From NCBI GenBank assembly GCA_037178625.1, contig CM074129.1:4277963-4341962 (forward strand): DNA of 64,000 nt, read 5' to 3'. The notes below the pieces were generated by a model. The model did not search any database and was not told the origin of the DNA. It saw nothing but the letters and a program-made list of their open reading frames with translations. The DNA comes from Skeletonema tropicum. Lineage: Eukaryota > Bacillariophyta > Thalassiosirophyceae > Thalassiosirales > Thalassiosiraceae. Below, in pieces: positions 22,305 through 33,547 of the stretch; positions within the stretch are counted from its first letter, which is position 1, and each line of letters starts with the position of its first letter. The translations under genes were made by a program, and so were the position numbers.

Positions 22305-23811
22305 ATGACTCCCAGAGGCTTAATCGAAAGGTAATATAACATGTACTATCAACTTATCCGTAGTCCAATTTTCACCTCCATTTGGAGGTAAAAATCGATT
22401 TTGCCTCCAACCGCGCTCTCCCTCAAAATTTTTTGCTCCCATTTGGAGGTGAAAATCGTCTCGGCGGAGTGCAGCCATTACTACACCAATACTACGCCGA
22501 TCTCCTCCGTTCAAAGACCAATATTATTCCATTTGGTTAGTTTAGAGTGCATCTGCAACTTGGGTTGGTCACAATCCATCCACTCGCCGAGATAGTAGGG
22601 GTGTCAAATCAGTTGCATCGGTGTCGGTGTGCGGCTGACGAGGCGATTTTGAATCAAAAATCACACATCTCACAAAAAGCATCCCCACCATGACGCATCA
22701 CATGGCATCATTGGCCATGAATGAACAATAGCAACAACGCCAACACACTCTCTACCCCAAAATTTTCTGCTGAATCCATTTCTGAGGTCGGCGGGGCCTG
22801 AATATCAACGGATGCGGCAGTATAACGACGTGAACACAATACATATAAAATCAACACAGTCGACATCACCAGAACCGGCCTCATATATTCACACCGACGC
22901 AAATACGATGCCACCACGCAATAATAACCGATACTATATACCTATACCGAAGTCATGGTGACTTGGTGGTCGCTGCATTGCACAGAGAATTTAGAGCATC
23001 ACGTATTCGCTGCGCAGCGGCATGTGTATGGAGAGCATGCCGATCACCAACTTGGCCGCTGTGTGTGGGGCAACAATCGATGCAATGGAGTCATCAAACG
23101 TCACCCCTCGTCCCTGCAATATAGCAAGTGGCAAATGGTGTGATGTTCCTGGTTTATAATGCGATAGACCTTCCCCAAACACTATGTTAAGGAATTGAGT
23201 TCATAACAATCAAAAATAGGGCACATCATAATAAAATAGAGAGGAATTAATCATTTTAAGTAGCTCAAGATCACCCAAAACCGTCATGTATATGTGTTGA
23301 GTGAAATGGATGGGTATTATTCTGTGTATCATTCCTGACATGGCCAAAGTAGAGGTGAATTGATTGTAATATGATGATTTTATGCACTTAATGATGCGTA
23401 TTATTTCTCTTAACAGGCGATGATATCAAACAATCCCCGTTAGGAACACCTAGCCGATGGTATTAACTTCGGGATATTAATCACAGCATAGGTGTATTCG
23501 TTTCGTGTGTGGCGTTAGGGGTGTAGGAGCAGAGGTCATCATGGAGAGCATCCTTTTGAGCTCAGAATTGGAGGCGGGAGGGAAAACAGGCGAGAGTGAA
23601 GGGGCCTCTGTAGAATATTCACGTAGGAATCAATTCATTTTTTTCACCTCCATTTGGGAGCAAAAAATCAGCCAATTTTGTTGAAGTCAAAAACACGTCG
23701 ATCATGATCATGCCATGCCCTACCAAAGGCACTTATGGCACTGTAGTGGCCAAATATGAACTCAAACATTTTAGGCGATGGTATTAGCCAAAATTTGATA
23801 TGCCGGCACGA
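22240..23811 (+). repeat. 1.57 kb direct repeat R1 (left of PiggyBac gene)
   Basis: R1 runs from TTATGGGTACTGGGCCC to ATATGCCGGCACGA. R2 at 26454-28023 is the same sequence in the same orientation. I see only three kinds of difference: a 2-bp AT indel (GGTAATATAACATG versus GGTAATAACATG), C/T in CGATYTCC, and G/C in CGTTASGAAC. That is above 99% identity. Small ORFs within it (62-69 aa) lack any recognisable domain. R1 starts inside the palindrome cluster. Confidence 0.92.
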
Positions 23812-23845
23812 CCACTAATTAGCGGAAAAACCACTAATTAGTGGT
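23811..23845. repeat. Palindromic 16-mer pair at left edge of transposase unit
   Basis: ACCACTAATTAGCGG is followed after 4 bp by the perfect palindrome ACCACTAATTAGTGGT. The same palindrome follows the transposase stop codon at 26231-26246 and recurs at 26418-26433, so four copies bound the unit. They may be transposase binding sites or element ends. The 26231 copy could also act in 3' end formation. Confidence 0.75.
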
Positions 23846-24133
23846 CAGTTTACGATCTCCTACGACCCCCTTATAATCACTCAAACGTTATCAAATTCAG
23901 GTGGCACCCTCTTCAATGTCTTGACAAGGCGTACACCTATTATATCACGTGTTCCCTGGAGAGGGCCCAACCTATTAACGTTCAAACACAAGCCTACTGC
24001 CAATTTTGGCGAAAAAAAATTCTGCTGCCGTGTTTTTTTTTGGAATGATGGCCAACTTGAAGTTGGGATACGTAGGAATTAATAAAAATAAATTCTCCAC
24101 CCGTAGAACTCACCATCCCACAACACCATCACC

Positions 24134-26230
24134 ATGGCGAAAAAGGGTGGCGTCGGAGCGAAGGGCTCTGCCTTTGCAAAGTTCTTTCACCCATCAGCAC
24201 GCATCCGCCAACAGTACCAACACGACCACGCAAAGCATCGATGCCAAAATGTCGTTATTATTGGCAAAGAGCAGCACAAAGTGCGTCAAAAAATGCAGCT
24301 TTGTTACAAATGTCGAATTCCCGACATCGATGATGGCACCGAGTTCTTTATTGTGTGCCGCAACTTTAAGGTAGAAGTTGAAGGCGCAACTAACTTTGAG
24401 GACGAGACAACGGTAGCGGCTCCCCGGTTGGCCATTAATGACCGTCTCGCCGACCGTGGATCAGTTGCCAATCACGGCACAAACATCATCGGCGACGCCG
24501 AAGATGTCGCAAATCTTCGTGCACAAGGTATCCAGGTCGACAACGAAGATGTGCTCCCTGAAAACAATGTCCAACCACACGCGGCCGCGGCATCCAACGC
24601 TCCCGCAGTTGGAGAATGGAAAAAGCCAACCATCTGCCCAAGGAAGGCTAGTAATAATATTTCTGACATTGAAGGTAGTTGGAATCATTACAGATGGTCA
24701 CAGATTGACAAAATGTCTGAGTTTGATCTCTTTCGTATGGCATTCCCAGAATGGTACCTTATTGATGTAATGTTGCCTGAAACTAACAAATACATTGAAG
24801 GGGATGATGTTACCTTGCAGGAGTTCTATGTTTGGCTGGGATGCTTCTTCTTCATGTCGTGTTACCAAGGTGTTTCGGACCGCCGAGATTGGTGGTCTAA
24901 GGAACCGATTGATATGTTCAAGGGCGCGCCCTTCCGTCTCAATGCATACATGTCACGACAACGGCATGACAAGATCACTCAAGCAATGCGTTATACTAAT
25001 GTGGAGCCTCCCTCCTTCGAGGACAAGTTTCACGATGTTCGTCAAATGATTGATGCCTTCAATAAACACTACGAAGACGAGTACTCCCCCTCGTACATCA
25101 ACTGTCTTGACGAGTCAATGGTTACTTGGTTTAATAAGTATGCCCCTGGTTTTATGATTGTCCTTCGTAAACCACACCCTCAGGGCAATGAATATCATTC
25201 TATTTGTGATGGGGATAATAATGCTCCAGTAATGTGGCGTGTGAAACTCCAAGAGGGCAAGGACCGTCCGAAGAAGCAAGATGGGTCATGGGCTTTCCCG
25301 TCTGAATTCGAAGGACATACGACGACAACTAAACTGATGCTTGAGATGACGAAGCCCATCCATAACACCGGCAAGCAAGTTTGCATGGATAGTGGCTTCT
25401 GTGTTTCTGCAGGCATTCTGGCTATGCACAACCATGGGGTCTACGGAGCATCGTTGATCAAGAAGAGAAGATATTGGCCTCTCAAGGTCCCTGGGGATGC
25501 CATTGATGATTACATGAAGGACAAGGAGCTGGGATATGCTGACACTCTTGAACAAGACATTGATGGAACCAAGTTCTTGATCCATTGCCAGAATGATGAC
25601 AAGTATGTTACCAAGATTATGGCAACATATGGACTCATCAACGAGGTTGCTGACCACACCACCTACAGGAACGTAAATGGGGAGTGGAAATCCTTCAAGT
25701 ACGTCGAGCCAATGTCCCGTCATAACAGGGCCAAGCACTGGGTAGATGATTTCAACCAAAGGAGGCACCAACCAATTGGACTTGAAGATGCTTGGAAGAC
25801 CACATGGTGGCCCCACAGGCAGTTCACATTTCTTTTAGAAGTGGCAGAGGTGAATGCTGTCAACTCTCGTTCCCGTGCAAGGAAGAAACCTGCTGAGCCC
25901 CAACTTGTTTTTCGCCGTCAATTAGCCAAGGCAATGTTGCAAAACAAGATAGACAGCCATGGCAACCTTCAATGCTCTCCTATCCGCCCCCGCAAGCGAG
26001 CTAGAATGTCTGATGTGGTGCAACATAAGCTTCTGACCAAGCCGACGTACACTGGAATTTGGGATAATTCGAAAAATGATTGGAAGGAAGTTAACACTGA
26101 ATATCTCAAGGGTAGATGCAGCACGTGCTCTAGCGAGGTCAGAACCTACTGTTCATGTAATAAGAAGGTCCTCATGTGCACTGATTGTTGGGGGATGCAT
26201 AAACAACAGTGCAACAACACATTATTCTAG
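24134..26230 (+). CDS. PiggyBac-type transposase (DDE_Tnp_1_7)
   Basis: This intact 698-aa ORF starts at ATG in context CACCATGG. It has the PiggyBac-derived fold: a long N-terminal region (about 1-210), then a catalytic core with VWLGCFFFMSCYQG, CLDESM (Asp about 326), CMDSGF (Asp about 419) and HWVDDF (Asp about 538-539) as the likely DDD triad. The C-terminal 45 residues form a Cys-rich cross-brace (RCSTCSS, YCSCNKK, CTDCWGMHKQQC) like the zinc-binding domain that reads PiggyBac ends. PiggyBac enzymes cut and paste DNA at TTAA. I could not find clean TTAA-flanked TIRs. Palindromes containing CCACTAATTAGTGG bound the gene, and near-identical 1.57 kb repeats flank it. It may be autonomous or domesticated. 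Confidence 0.88.
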   Translation: MAKKGGVGAKGSAFAKFFHPSARIRQQYQHDHAKHRCQNVVIIGKEQHKVRQKMQLCYKCRIPDIDDGTEFFIVCRNFKVEVEGATNFEDETTVAAPRLAINDRLADRGSVANHGTNIIGDAEDVANLRAQGIQVDNEDVLPENNVQPHAAAASNAPAVGEWKKPTICPRKASNNISDIEGSWNHYRWSQIDKMSEFDLFRMAFPEWYLIDVMLPETNKYIEGDDVTLQEFYVWLGCFFFMSCYQGVSDRRDWWSKEPIDMFKGAPFRLNAYMSRQRHDKITQAMRYTNVEPPSFEDKFHDVRQMIDAFNKHYEDEYSPSYINCLDESMVTWFNKYAPGFMIVLRKPHPQGNEYHSICDGDNNAPVMWRVKLQEGKDRPKKQDGSWAFPSEFEGHTTTTKLMLEMTKPIHNTGKQVCMDSGFCVSAGILAMHNHGVYGASLIKKRRYWPLKVPGDAIDDYMKDKELGYADTLEQDIDGTKFLIHCQNDDKYVTKIMATYGLINEVADHTTYRNVNGEWKSFKYVEPMSRHNRAKHWVDDFNQRRHQPIGLEDAWKTTWWPHRQFTFLLEVAEVNAVNSRSRARKKPAEPQLVFRRQLAKAMLQNKIDSHGNLQCSPIRPRKRARMSDVVQHKLLTKPTYTGIWDNSKNDWKEVNTEYLKGRCSTCSSEVRTYCSCNKKVLMCTDCWGMHKQQCNNTLF

Positions 26231-26433
26231 ACCACTAATTAGTGGTCACTAAAATAGCGATTTTATAGTGTGTGTTTAGCTATCTCTGCTTCTATTAGGA
26301 CGTTTTTATTCCGGATTTTTAGGTTTGAACTCTGTTATAGAGGTCTTTGGTGGTATGTTCCTTGATTGGGAGGTATTGGGAGGTGTTAGAATGTCCTCTA
26401 ACTACCCCCTACGTATGACCACTAATTAGTGGT
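26231..26433. repeat. Palindromic 16-mers at right edge of transposase unit
   Basis: ACCACTAATTAGTGGT lies at 26231-26246, directly after the stop codon, and again at 26418-26433. They mirror the pair at 23811-23845. Confidence 0.75.
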
Positions 26434-26453
26434 TTTGGCCAGGAGGGAACCCA

Positions 26454-28023
26454 TTATGGGTACTGGGCCCAACACAAAAACGGCACCGAGGTGCCGTTTT
26501 CAAAATGGTTGGGATATGATGACTCCCAGAGGCTTAATCGAAAGGTAATAACATGTACTATCAACTTATCCGTAGTCCAATTTTCACCTCCATTTGGAGG
26601 TAAAAATCGATTTTGCCTCCAACCGCGCTCTCCCTCAAAATTTTTTGCTCCCATTTGGAGGTGAAAATCGTCTCGGCGGAGTGCAGCCATTACTACACCA
26701 ATACTACGCCGATTTCCTCCGTTCAAAGACCAATATTATTCCATTTGGTTAGTTTAGAGTGCATCTGCAACTTGGGTTGGTCACAATCCATCCACTCGCC
26801 GAGATAGTAGGGGTGTCAAATCAGTTGCATCGGTGTCGGTGTGCGGCTGACGAGGCGATTTTGAATCAAAAATCACACATCTCACAAAAAGCATCCCCAC
26901 CATGACGCATCACATGGCATCATTGGCCATGAATGAACAATAGCAACAACGCCAACACACTCTCTACCCCAAAATTTTCTGCTGAATCCATTTCTGAGGT
27001 CGGCGGGGCCTGAATATCAACGGATGCGGCAGTATAACGACGTGAACACAATACATATAAAATCAACACAGTCGACATCACCAGAACCGGCCTCATATAT
27101 TCACACCGACGCAAATACGATGCCACCACGCAATAATAACCGATACTATATACCTATACCGAAGTCATGGTGACTTGGTGGTCGCTGCATTGCACAGAGA
27201 ATTTAGAGCATCACGTATTCGCTGCGCAGCGGCATGTGTATGGAGAGCATGCCGATCACCAACTTGGCCGCTGTGTGTGGGGCAACAATCGATGCAATGG
27301 AGTCATCAAACGTCACCCCTCGTCCCTGCAATATAGCAAGTGGCAAATGGTGTGATGTTCCTGGTTTATAATGCGATAGACCTTCCCCAAACACTATGTT
27401 AAGGAATTGAGTTCATAACAATCAAAAATAGGGCACATCATAATAAAATAGAGAGGAATTAATCATTTTAAGTAGCTCAAGATCACCCAAAACCGTCATG
27501 TATATGTGTTGAGTGAAATGGATGGGTATTATTCTGTGTATCATTCCTGACATGGCCAAAGTAGAGGTGAATTGATTGTAATATGATGATTTTATGCACT
27601 TAATGATGCGTATTATTTCTCTTAACAGGCGATGATATCAAACAATCCCCGTTACGAACACCTAGCCGATGGTATTAACTTCGGGATATTAATCACAGCA
27701 TAGGTGTATTCGTTTCGTGTGTGGCGTTAGGGGTGTAGGAGCAGAGGTCATCATGGAGAGCATCCTTTTGAGCTCAGAATTGGAGGCGGGAGGGAAAACA
27801 GGCGAGAGTGAAGGGGCCTCTGTAGAATATTCACGTAGGAATCAATTCATTTTTTTCACCTCCATTTGGGAGCAAAAAATCAGCCAATTTTGTTGAAGTC
27901 AAAAACACGTCGATCATGATCATGCCATGCCCTACCAAAGGCACTTATGGCACTGTAGTGGCCAAATATGAACTCAAACATTTTAGGCGATGGTATTAGC
28001 CAAAATTTGATATGCCGGCACGA
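26454..28023 (+). repeat. 1.57 kb direct repeat R2 (right of PiggyBac gene)
   Basis: This is the partner of R1. The break points are sharp: upstream flanks differ before TTATGGG, and downstream flanks differ after GGCACGA. Very high identity indicates a recent duplication or ongoing gene conversion. Confidence 0.92.
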
Positions 28024-28098
28024 GCTATAAGTCCACTGGAACCCTCCATACTAATGTGCTGAAAAGTGCTATTTTTGCTCCCATTTTCACCTCCATTA

Positions 28099-28433
28099 GG
28101 GTGTCCAAGATCCACTTTCCCACGCCAAATTCCCACTTTCCCACCCCAGAATCCCACGCCGACGGCGGGGTTCTGAAAAATCAAAATCCTACGTCCACCC
28201 CAGAATCCCAAGTCGACGTAGGATTCTACTTTTCCACTTTCCCACCTCAGAATCCTACGCATTTTTTTTTTTGTGCGGGGAGTATCGCGCAGGCCCTCGG
28301 AAAGTGGGAATTTGAGGGTGGAAATTTGATGCTTGGACACAAATGGAAATTTGAAACCCAGATTTCCACCTCAGAATCCCACGTGGGAATCCTACGTGGG
28401 AAAGTAGGAATCCAAACATCATCTTGGACACCC
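28099..28433. mobile_element. 335-bp MITE with GGGTGTCCAAGAT ends and TA TSD
   Basis: The left end is GGGTGTCCAAGAT and the right end is its reverse complement ATCTTGGACACCC. Both ends are flanked by TA (28097-28098 and 28434-28435). The interior is built of short recurring words such as CCCACTTTCCCAC and CAGAATCCCACG, so it is internally repetitive. A TA duplication fits Tc1/mariner-type or PIF/Harbinger-type MITEs. Confidence 0.78.
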
Positions 28434-28538
28434 TATTTTGGGCTGGACTACGGTTATGGTCGGTGCAGGTAGGTAGAGGGTCGATGTTGAGTGTAGTGAG
28501 GCGCTAGTTTCAGTCAATGTGTGTTTTGTGCGTAGAAA

Positions 28539-28596
28539 GCTAGCAAAATATTTTTGGTGCGATTTTTTCATTGGTGCGATTTTTTCATCGCGGTAG
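28539..28596 (-). repeat. Right arm of the large inverted pair (partner 21281-21334)
   Basis: This is the reverse complement of the left arm, with GGTGCGATTTTTTCAT duplicated once. Just outside it is a palindromic run with CACACGAGATCTCGTGTG, then GTACGGCCACACGAATCT, which mirrors the ATTCGTGTGGCC outside the left arm, and CAAACACCCCCTATG, which resembles the outer end of a TIR element. Confidence 0.68.
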
Positions 28597-28689
28597 CACA
28601 CGAGATCTCGTGTGAGATGTGGCCAGCTCACACGAGATTTTGTACAATTTTGTACGGCCACACGAATCTATCAAACACCCCCTATGCCC

Positions 28690-30347
28690 TCCCATCATGG
28701 CACTTCTACACCCCTAGCTGACCAGCCACCACAACCTCCGGCCACAATGCGTTTGCCTATGTTATGAGCTTCCGTTAGAGCTGCCGGTCGGCGTTGTAGG
28801 TGGGGTATTATTCAAAATATAGCGTTTTGTGTCGAAAATGAGGACATCGATCGAAGCATTTATTATTTATGCACATGAAATGTAAGGCGGATAACGCAAC
28901 AAATCAATGCAAGCTGTGGCGTAAATCAACTTATGATATGTAAGGAAGGTATCTGCAACATTGTAGAATTATTGGGCGGTCGTAGGTCTCATTTGATGCG
29001 TTATATTAGACCGACTCGCCTGTGCTCGGACGATGCTGCCGACGATATCATCGTTATATTTAATGGTGTGTTGCCGCTCTGTTACTGACACCGCTACCCC
29101 CAATGATCAACACAATAATCATCTTTGATTTGCCGCTCAGGCTGGCTCTCAAAAACTGTTTCTACCAAAATTATCCATGTTATCTACCTATTTTGGAGGA
29201 GGTGATCATGCTATCCACACATCTGTTGGGTGGTTAATGACGCAATAAAACGGAAAGAGACGATATACCAAGCGAAAGAGTTTGGATTTACACTATTGAG
29301 GGCGAGGGGGGACAATAGTTTGGTGTCCTCCATCTATATACAAAGAATGTCAGCTCATTATAGTTGAATTGTGTATTGTTGTTCAGATCAAATAATTCCA
29401 AAGAACATGCACAAACTGTCACTCACTCCAATAATGTTAAACACCAACTGATCATATGCGCTTCACCATCATGGAGAATGGCTTCATGATGTCATGATGG
29501 CTAGATTACTTCGTAAAGAGTATAAATATGCAACAAATTTATCAGCCATACCCTGCAATCACAATCCAAAGAGTTACATTGTTGTCCTGTATCACCTCAG
29601 ATCAGCTCATCCACAGTGTTATTTCTCCATATAACTGTTGAAATATCATTTAATAATGAGATATTGTGGCATAGGTGCTGGTATCATATTATTTGGGATC
29701 ATCTAAGACCCTTGCAACATATTGTGGGGTGCCGGTGATGTGCGTTCAGTAGGTAAATAATGAGAGTAATATGGATGACTCCTCACCAAAAACATTTGCA
29801 ACTCCTATAGGATAGTTATATGAAGGATATATGAGGGTAATGACCCATTGGTTGAATGATAACATGGAATAAATGACCCGTATTGACCATTTGACGCTCG
29901 GTCGAAATACGGAAACGTACTATTTAGTGAGCAATACGTCGTCACACACTTAATATCGGTACAAATTGATGGGACCATTCGATTCTGCGTTGAAAATTGG
30001 TCTAAATACAATATTTTGGGTTTGGTAGACGTAAGGTTGCCGGTGTTAAAGGCATTGTACTTGTGGTATCGATCAGTGCTGTGATGAGTCGTTGTGAGAA
30101 AAGGGTGACTGTTTAGTATCTTTTTAGGTCCTGCTTAGATGAGTGTTATCTCGTGTGTTCTCTCTTGTATTCTCGTGTGTATGTACGAGCGTTTCAGAGC
30201 GCAGAGACACAATTACGGATTTTTGTGTGATTGTAGAAAAAAATCCGTCTCGTGTGTAGAGCGCAAAGACAGCCTCTAATACAATATTTCCGATAAGACG
30301 GACGATGAAACTACCATAAGTCAAGGGATCCTGCTGCAAACCCAAAC
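28690..30347. other. Intergenic AT-rich stretch, no gene recognised
   Basis: No ORF longer than about 70 codons with a plausible composition is present. Around 30120-30345 the words CTCGTGTGT and ATCCGT recur, and the segment has inverted symmetry (ACGGATTTTTGTG and AAAAATCCGTCTC), suggesting another small decayed TIR element. Confidence 0.5.
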
Positions 30348-30677
30348 CTATTCATTGTTACGACTATTAGTACTGTTAGGAGTATCCAATGCTGTTCGAT
30401 TCTTAGGTGCCTCTTTCTCCTTCCTTAGCTGGTCCAGCTCACTCCTTTCTATCAAATCAACTGTTACTGCTTTTACCTTTTCTTCAATGCCAAGAACTTC
30501 TTTGATCTCATTGCGATGTGTCCGCAATCTATCACCCATTCCAACAACAGTTGTTCCTGAAACATTTTCCCCGGGTGGTTGTGCAATCTCATAAGTGGTG
30601 TTTTCGAACTCAAACAATTTGTCTCGTGCCGAATTCACCAACCTTATTGCAAAAATAAATAGTGGTTTTACGTTCAT
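30348..30677 (-). CDS. Hypothetical 109-aa protein
   Basis: The ORF begins with ATG at 30677 and ends at 30348. The protein is charged, and its C-terminal half is predicted helical (SELDQLRKEKEAPKNR). The composition looks like real coding sequence rather than chance. It lies 300 bp upstream of the divergent gag gene. No domain is recognised. It could be a small host gene, an exon, or a retroelement remnant. Confidence 0.35.
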   Translation of the reverse strand: MNVKPLFIFAIRLVNSARDKLFEFENTTYEIAQPPGENVSGTTVVGMGDRLRTHRNEIKEVLGIEEKVKAVTVDLIERSELDQLRKEKEAPKNRTALDTPNSTNSRNNE

Positions 30678-30980
30678 CTAGAGCCACAACTGACCGAGTG
30701 TTAGAATAGACGATATAGGAGTTTGTCCCAGCGGTAGTCACACCGGGACCGCTTACTCCTTACTTGGCTTGTTCTAGCTCGACTCTCGACGGCACGTCGA
30801 CCAACGCTCTTGTCCGCCCGAATACACAATAGAAGTAAATAGTAAAACCCCCTTTACTGTGTGGTGTTGTTCCATATAACGTACGTCAATAGACGGTTGG
30901 AACGGCATCCACTAAACACTTCTATTACCGTAATTGTAACAGTTCATCAGACTGTTCTACGGCTGAAATCTTGTCTACTG

Positions 30981-32906
30981 ATGGCAAACGACAATCCATC
31001 ATCCGTTGATGGTTCCGCCTCATCCGACGCAGAGATACTCAAGCAACTAGTTAAGAAAAATGCCAAAGCCACCAAAGCGCTCGTCAGCAAGCTGGAGGAA
31101 TTGACTACTACGTTGTCTACGGGTCTCTCTACTTTGTCAGATACTTTGAAAAACGTTGGATCTCTTGAATCTGTGGTGACATCTTGTGATGGGATTGCTG
31201 CGCAATTGACTGCCATCAATTCTCTTTACACTCAATCTGACCTGACTTTGAAGTCCTGCTCCCGCGATCTCGCAAAGATTGCTACCGCCATGGACACTTC
31301 CTCGTCGGCCTCAACGAAGATGTCTTCGGCAACGAATCCTCATTCACGCCCTATTAATTTAGCAACCACATCAGGAGTGAAGGGATGGCTAGCAGGCGTT
31401 GACTTGCCCGCTCATATTCCAGTCGACATCCACGTTGGTCCCGAAGCTAAAGCCCAATTCAGAGTGCTCCTTGAGCATCTGGACGTTTGTGGGTTTGGCA
31501 GCCTTCTTAAGATCCCCAAGTCCGGTACGGGTGTCCCTGGTCCTTCTCCGATTCAGCATGCGGCGGGCTTCACCACTGCTGATCATAACCTTCAAGACTT
31601 GACTAGCATTACTACCCAAGCGGTTAACCTTGACAGGAAAGATGTCCTCAAGACGTCGGGTTGGATTCACGGAGCTATCACTGACGGTTTGGTGATTCCC
31701 TCTAAACTTATTCAGAAGGAACTTGACTTTGAGGCTACGGGAAATAATGGCAACGACAAATTAATTGCAGGATTGAAGCAGCAACGACGGATCAAATCGG
31801 ATCAACTCATGCACATTTTGCGTCAACATATCAATCATACATCCCTGGAAGCACTTCTTGCCCACAAGGATATTTATGTTTGGGAGAGGGAACGTGATGG
31901 TACGACTTTTTATTGCGGTCTCACAGTGTTGTGGTTAATTCTTGAGTCCATCGAACCAAAGACAGTAGTCGACGCCCAGGAGTATGAGACGCTCATTGAG
32001 TCTTTATCCCTGGTGGAGGATTGCGATGGAGACGTACGCCAGTACCTTAGTAAACTCAAAACTGCTCGCGATGAATTGACTATCAGGCATGGGAAGGATC
32101 GCATGACGGACAATAAGTTCATGAAGCATCTCTTTGGCGGTCTTTCGGTGGTTACTCAACCGACTTTTCAAGCTCTTGTCAGCACTCATCGTTCCAAATA
32201 CTTGATGGGAGATCTTGACAGCAAGGGCCTCGAGGAGTTCTTGCGCAAGTTGGATAAGCTTTACACCTCCCTTCTCACTGGTAAGGAGTGGTCGGTTCTC
32301 GCTGAACCAGACCCGAAGATGATTGCACTTACTACTGAGAACAAGGCGCTGCAGAAGAAAGTGAGCAAGCTAGAGCAGCAGGCTTCGCAGCAGGGTGGAA
32401 ATACTGGATCCAAGGGTGGCAGTGGAAAGGGCAATGAGGGCTACACGAACGATCAGGGAATAAGTGTTGCTGGACCTCCTGGAACCAATGCTTACCAGAT
32501 CGAGCTCTGGCGCACGGTCAAAAAGGGCCCCTCCATCACCAAGCAGGTCGGCGATAAGACTGTCAAATACTTCTGGTGCACCAAGCACCGTCATGGGAAA
32601 GGATTATACATGCGACAAAATAAGTCGGATCCGGATCGTCATGATCATGAGGAATGGAAGCAGGGGATACGTTCAGATAAGAAGAAGAGACGCGACAAGC
32701 GGAGCAGGAAGCGCGGTGGCGATGATTCTAGCGTCAACTCATCCGCTTCCGACCAACCTCGCCTCGTGGTTAAGAAGCTGAAGAACGAGAAGAGCGTGAA
32801 TGTGTTGGTTACCAAATATGGATTGACTCATGAGGATGCTATGGCACTCGCACACGATCCAGACGTCTTGGGTGGGGGGAGTGATAGTGATAGCTCGGGA
32901 AACTAG
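30981..32906 (+). CDS. Copia-type Gag protein (stand-alone)
   Basis: The ORF gives 641 aa from ATG 30981; the frame is open 120 nt upstream but without an ATG. An N-terminal coiled-coil-like region (residues 10-110) precedes a capsid-like domain (about 150-440, with VWERERDGTTFYCGLTVLW). A linker of Gln/Gly repeats follows. Near residue 533 there is an atypical knuckle FWCTKHRHGKGLYM with downstream DRHDHEEW, as seen in gags of diatom Copia elements. The tail is Lys/Arg-rich, then acidic. No pol follows: the next 400 bp holds another short coding-like frame. No flanking LTR pair was found. It may be a solo gag left from a deleted element or an exapted gag gene. The frame is intact. Confidence 0.75.
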   Translation: MANDNPSSVDGSASSDAEILKQLVKKNAKATKALVSKLEELTTTLSTGLSTLSDTLKNVGSLESVVTSCDGIAAQLTAINSLYTQSDLTLKSCSRDLAKIATAMDTSSSASTKMSSATNPHSRPINLATTSGVKGWLAGVDLPAHIPVDIHVGPEAKAQFRVLLEHLDVCGFGSLLKIPKSGTGVPGPSPIQHAAGFTTADHNLQDLTSITTQAVNLDRKDVLKTSGWIHGAITDGLVIPSKLIQKELDFEATGNNGNDKLIAGLKQQRRIKSDQLMHILRQHINHTSLEALLAHKDIYVWERERDGTTFYCGLTVLWLILESIEPKTVVDAQEYETLIESLSLVEDCDGDVRQYLSKLKTARDELTIRHGKDRMTDNKFMKHLFGGLSVVTQPTFQALVSTHRSKYLMGDLDSKGLEEFLRKLDKLYTSLLTGKEWSVLAEPDPKMIALTTENKALQKKVSKLEQQASQQGGNTGSKGGSGKGNEGYTNDQGISVAGPPGTNAYQIELWRTVKKGPSITKQVGDKTVKYFWCTKHRHGKGLYMRQNKSDPDRHDHEEWKQGIRSDKKKRRDKRSRKRGGDDSSVNSSASDQPRLVVKKLKNEKSVNVLVTKYGLTHEDAMALAHDPDVLGGGSDSDSSGN

Positions 32907-33129
32907 AGTGCCCGGAGTACGAGGGTGATTTACGCAAAGCTGATTTCTTGGATGTAATCCTAATTTTGCTTTGTTTTCCACTCCGATTGGCACTAACTCC
33001 CGCTATTACCCTCATTATGAACGTGATCGTTTACACTACAATGTACATCATCAAGTTCGCTGGTTCCCCGTCTGTGTACTTAACAGCCCTTGACAGAGCC
33101 TATGGTTCGTTCTCGGTTCGCAATCAAGA

Positions 33130-33306
33130 ATGGCTTCTCAACTTCGTTCGATGGATCCTGATTCATTTGATCTATTTGGCACATTGGATACTCTGTCTTG
33201 CGCAGTTACCGCTCCAGTTCTTCAACGTCTTTTATTCGGCAATGGTTTTCTGGCCAAAGTTTACACTTCTCAGATCTCGGGAATTCATCTTTTTTTCATT
33301 CGTTTG
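33130..33306 (+). pseudogene. Possible 5' part of a gene split by the long-TIR element
   Basis: An ATG-started frame at 33130 (MASQLRSMDPDSFDLFGTL) reads to the edge of the left TIR at 33307. Just beyond the right TIR, an open frame of similar character runs to a stop at 36813-36815. If both belonged to one gene, the 3.2 kb insertion would have split it. The assignment is tentative, and no domain is recognised. Confidence 0.3.
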
Positions 33307-33528
33307 AAGGCCTCGTTTAAAACTCATTTAAAGCTAGAGCGTTAGTTAGCGAGACGAGGCCAACGTGTAGTGAGTCGAACGAGGTGCTCGGCACATGAAT
33401 CGCACCGGAATCTCATTCTACATCCTCTTGCGAGTATGACATGTATTCGTCCGCTGTTGTGGCTATCATACTTTTCGAGATATGGTCATTTCAAATTTTT
33501 TATTCGGCTGTTGGCTGCCGACGGATGT
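33307..33528 (+). repeat. Left TIR of long-TIR element
   Basis: It begins AAGGCCTCGTTT. The part from CCTCTTGCGAGTATG to GCCGACGGATGT is highly conserved with the right arm, while the outer 115 bp are more diverged and contain indels. Confidence 0.85.
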
Positions 33529-33547
33529 TTGATGTGCATGTATGCTA

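Noticed and set aside
24134..26230. Precise PiggyBac termini at TTAA
   Set aside because: I could not find matched TIRs flanked by TTAA. Palindromes and direct repeats are present, but element ends were not assigned.
30680..30980. LTR upstream of the stand-alone gag (TGTTAGAATAGACG at about 30699)
   Set aside because: The stretch starts with TGTTA as an LTR might, but no second copy is present downstream, so an LTR cannot be supported.
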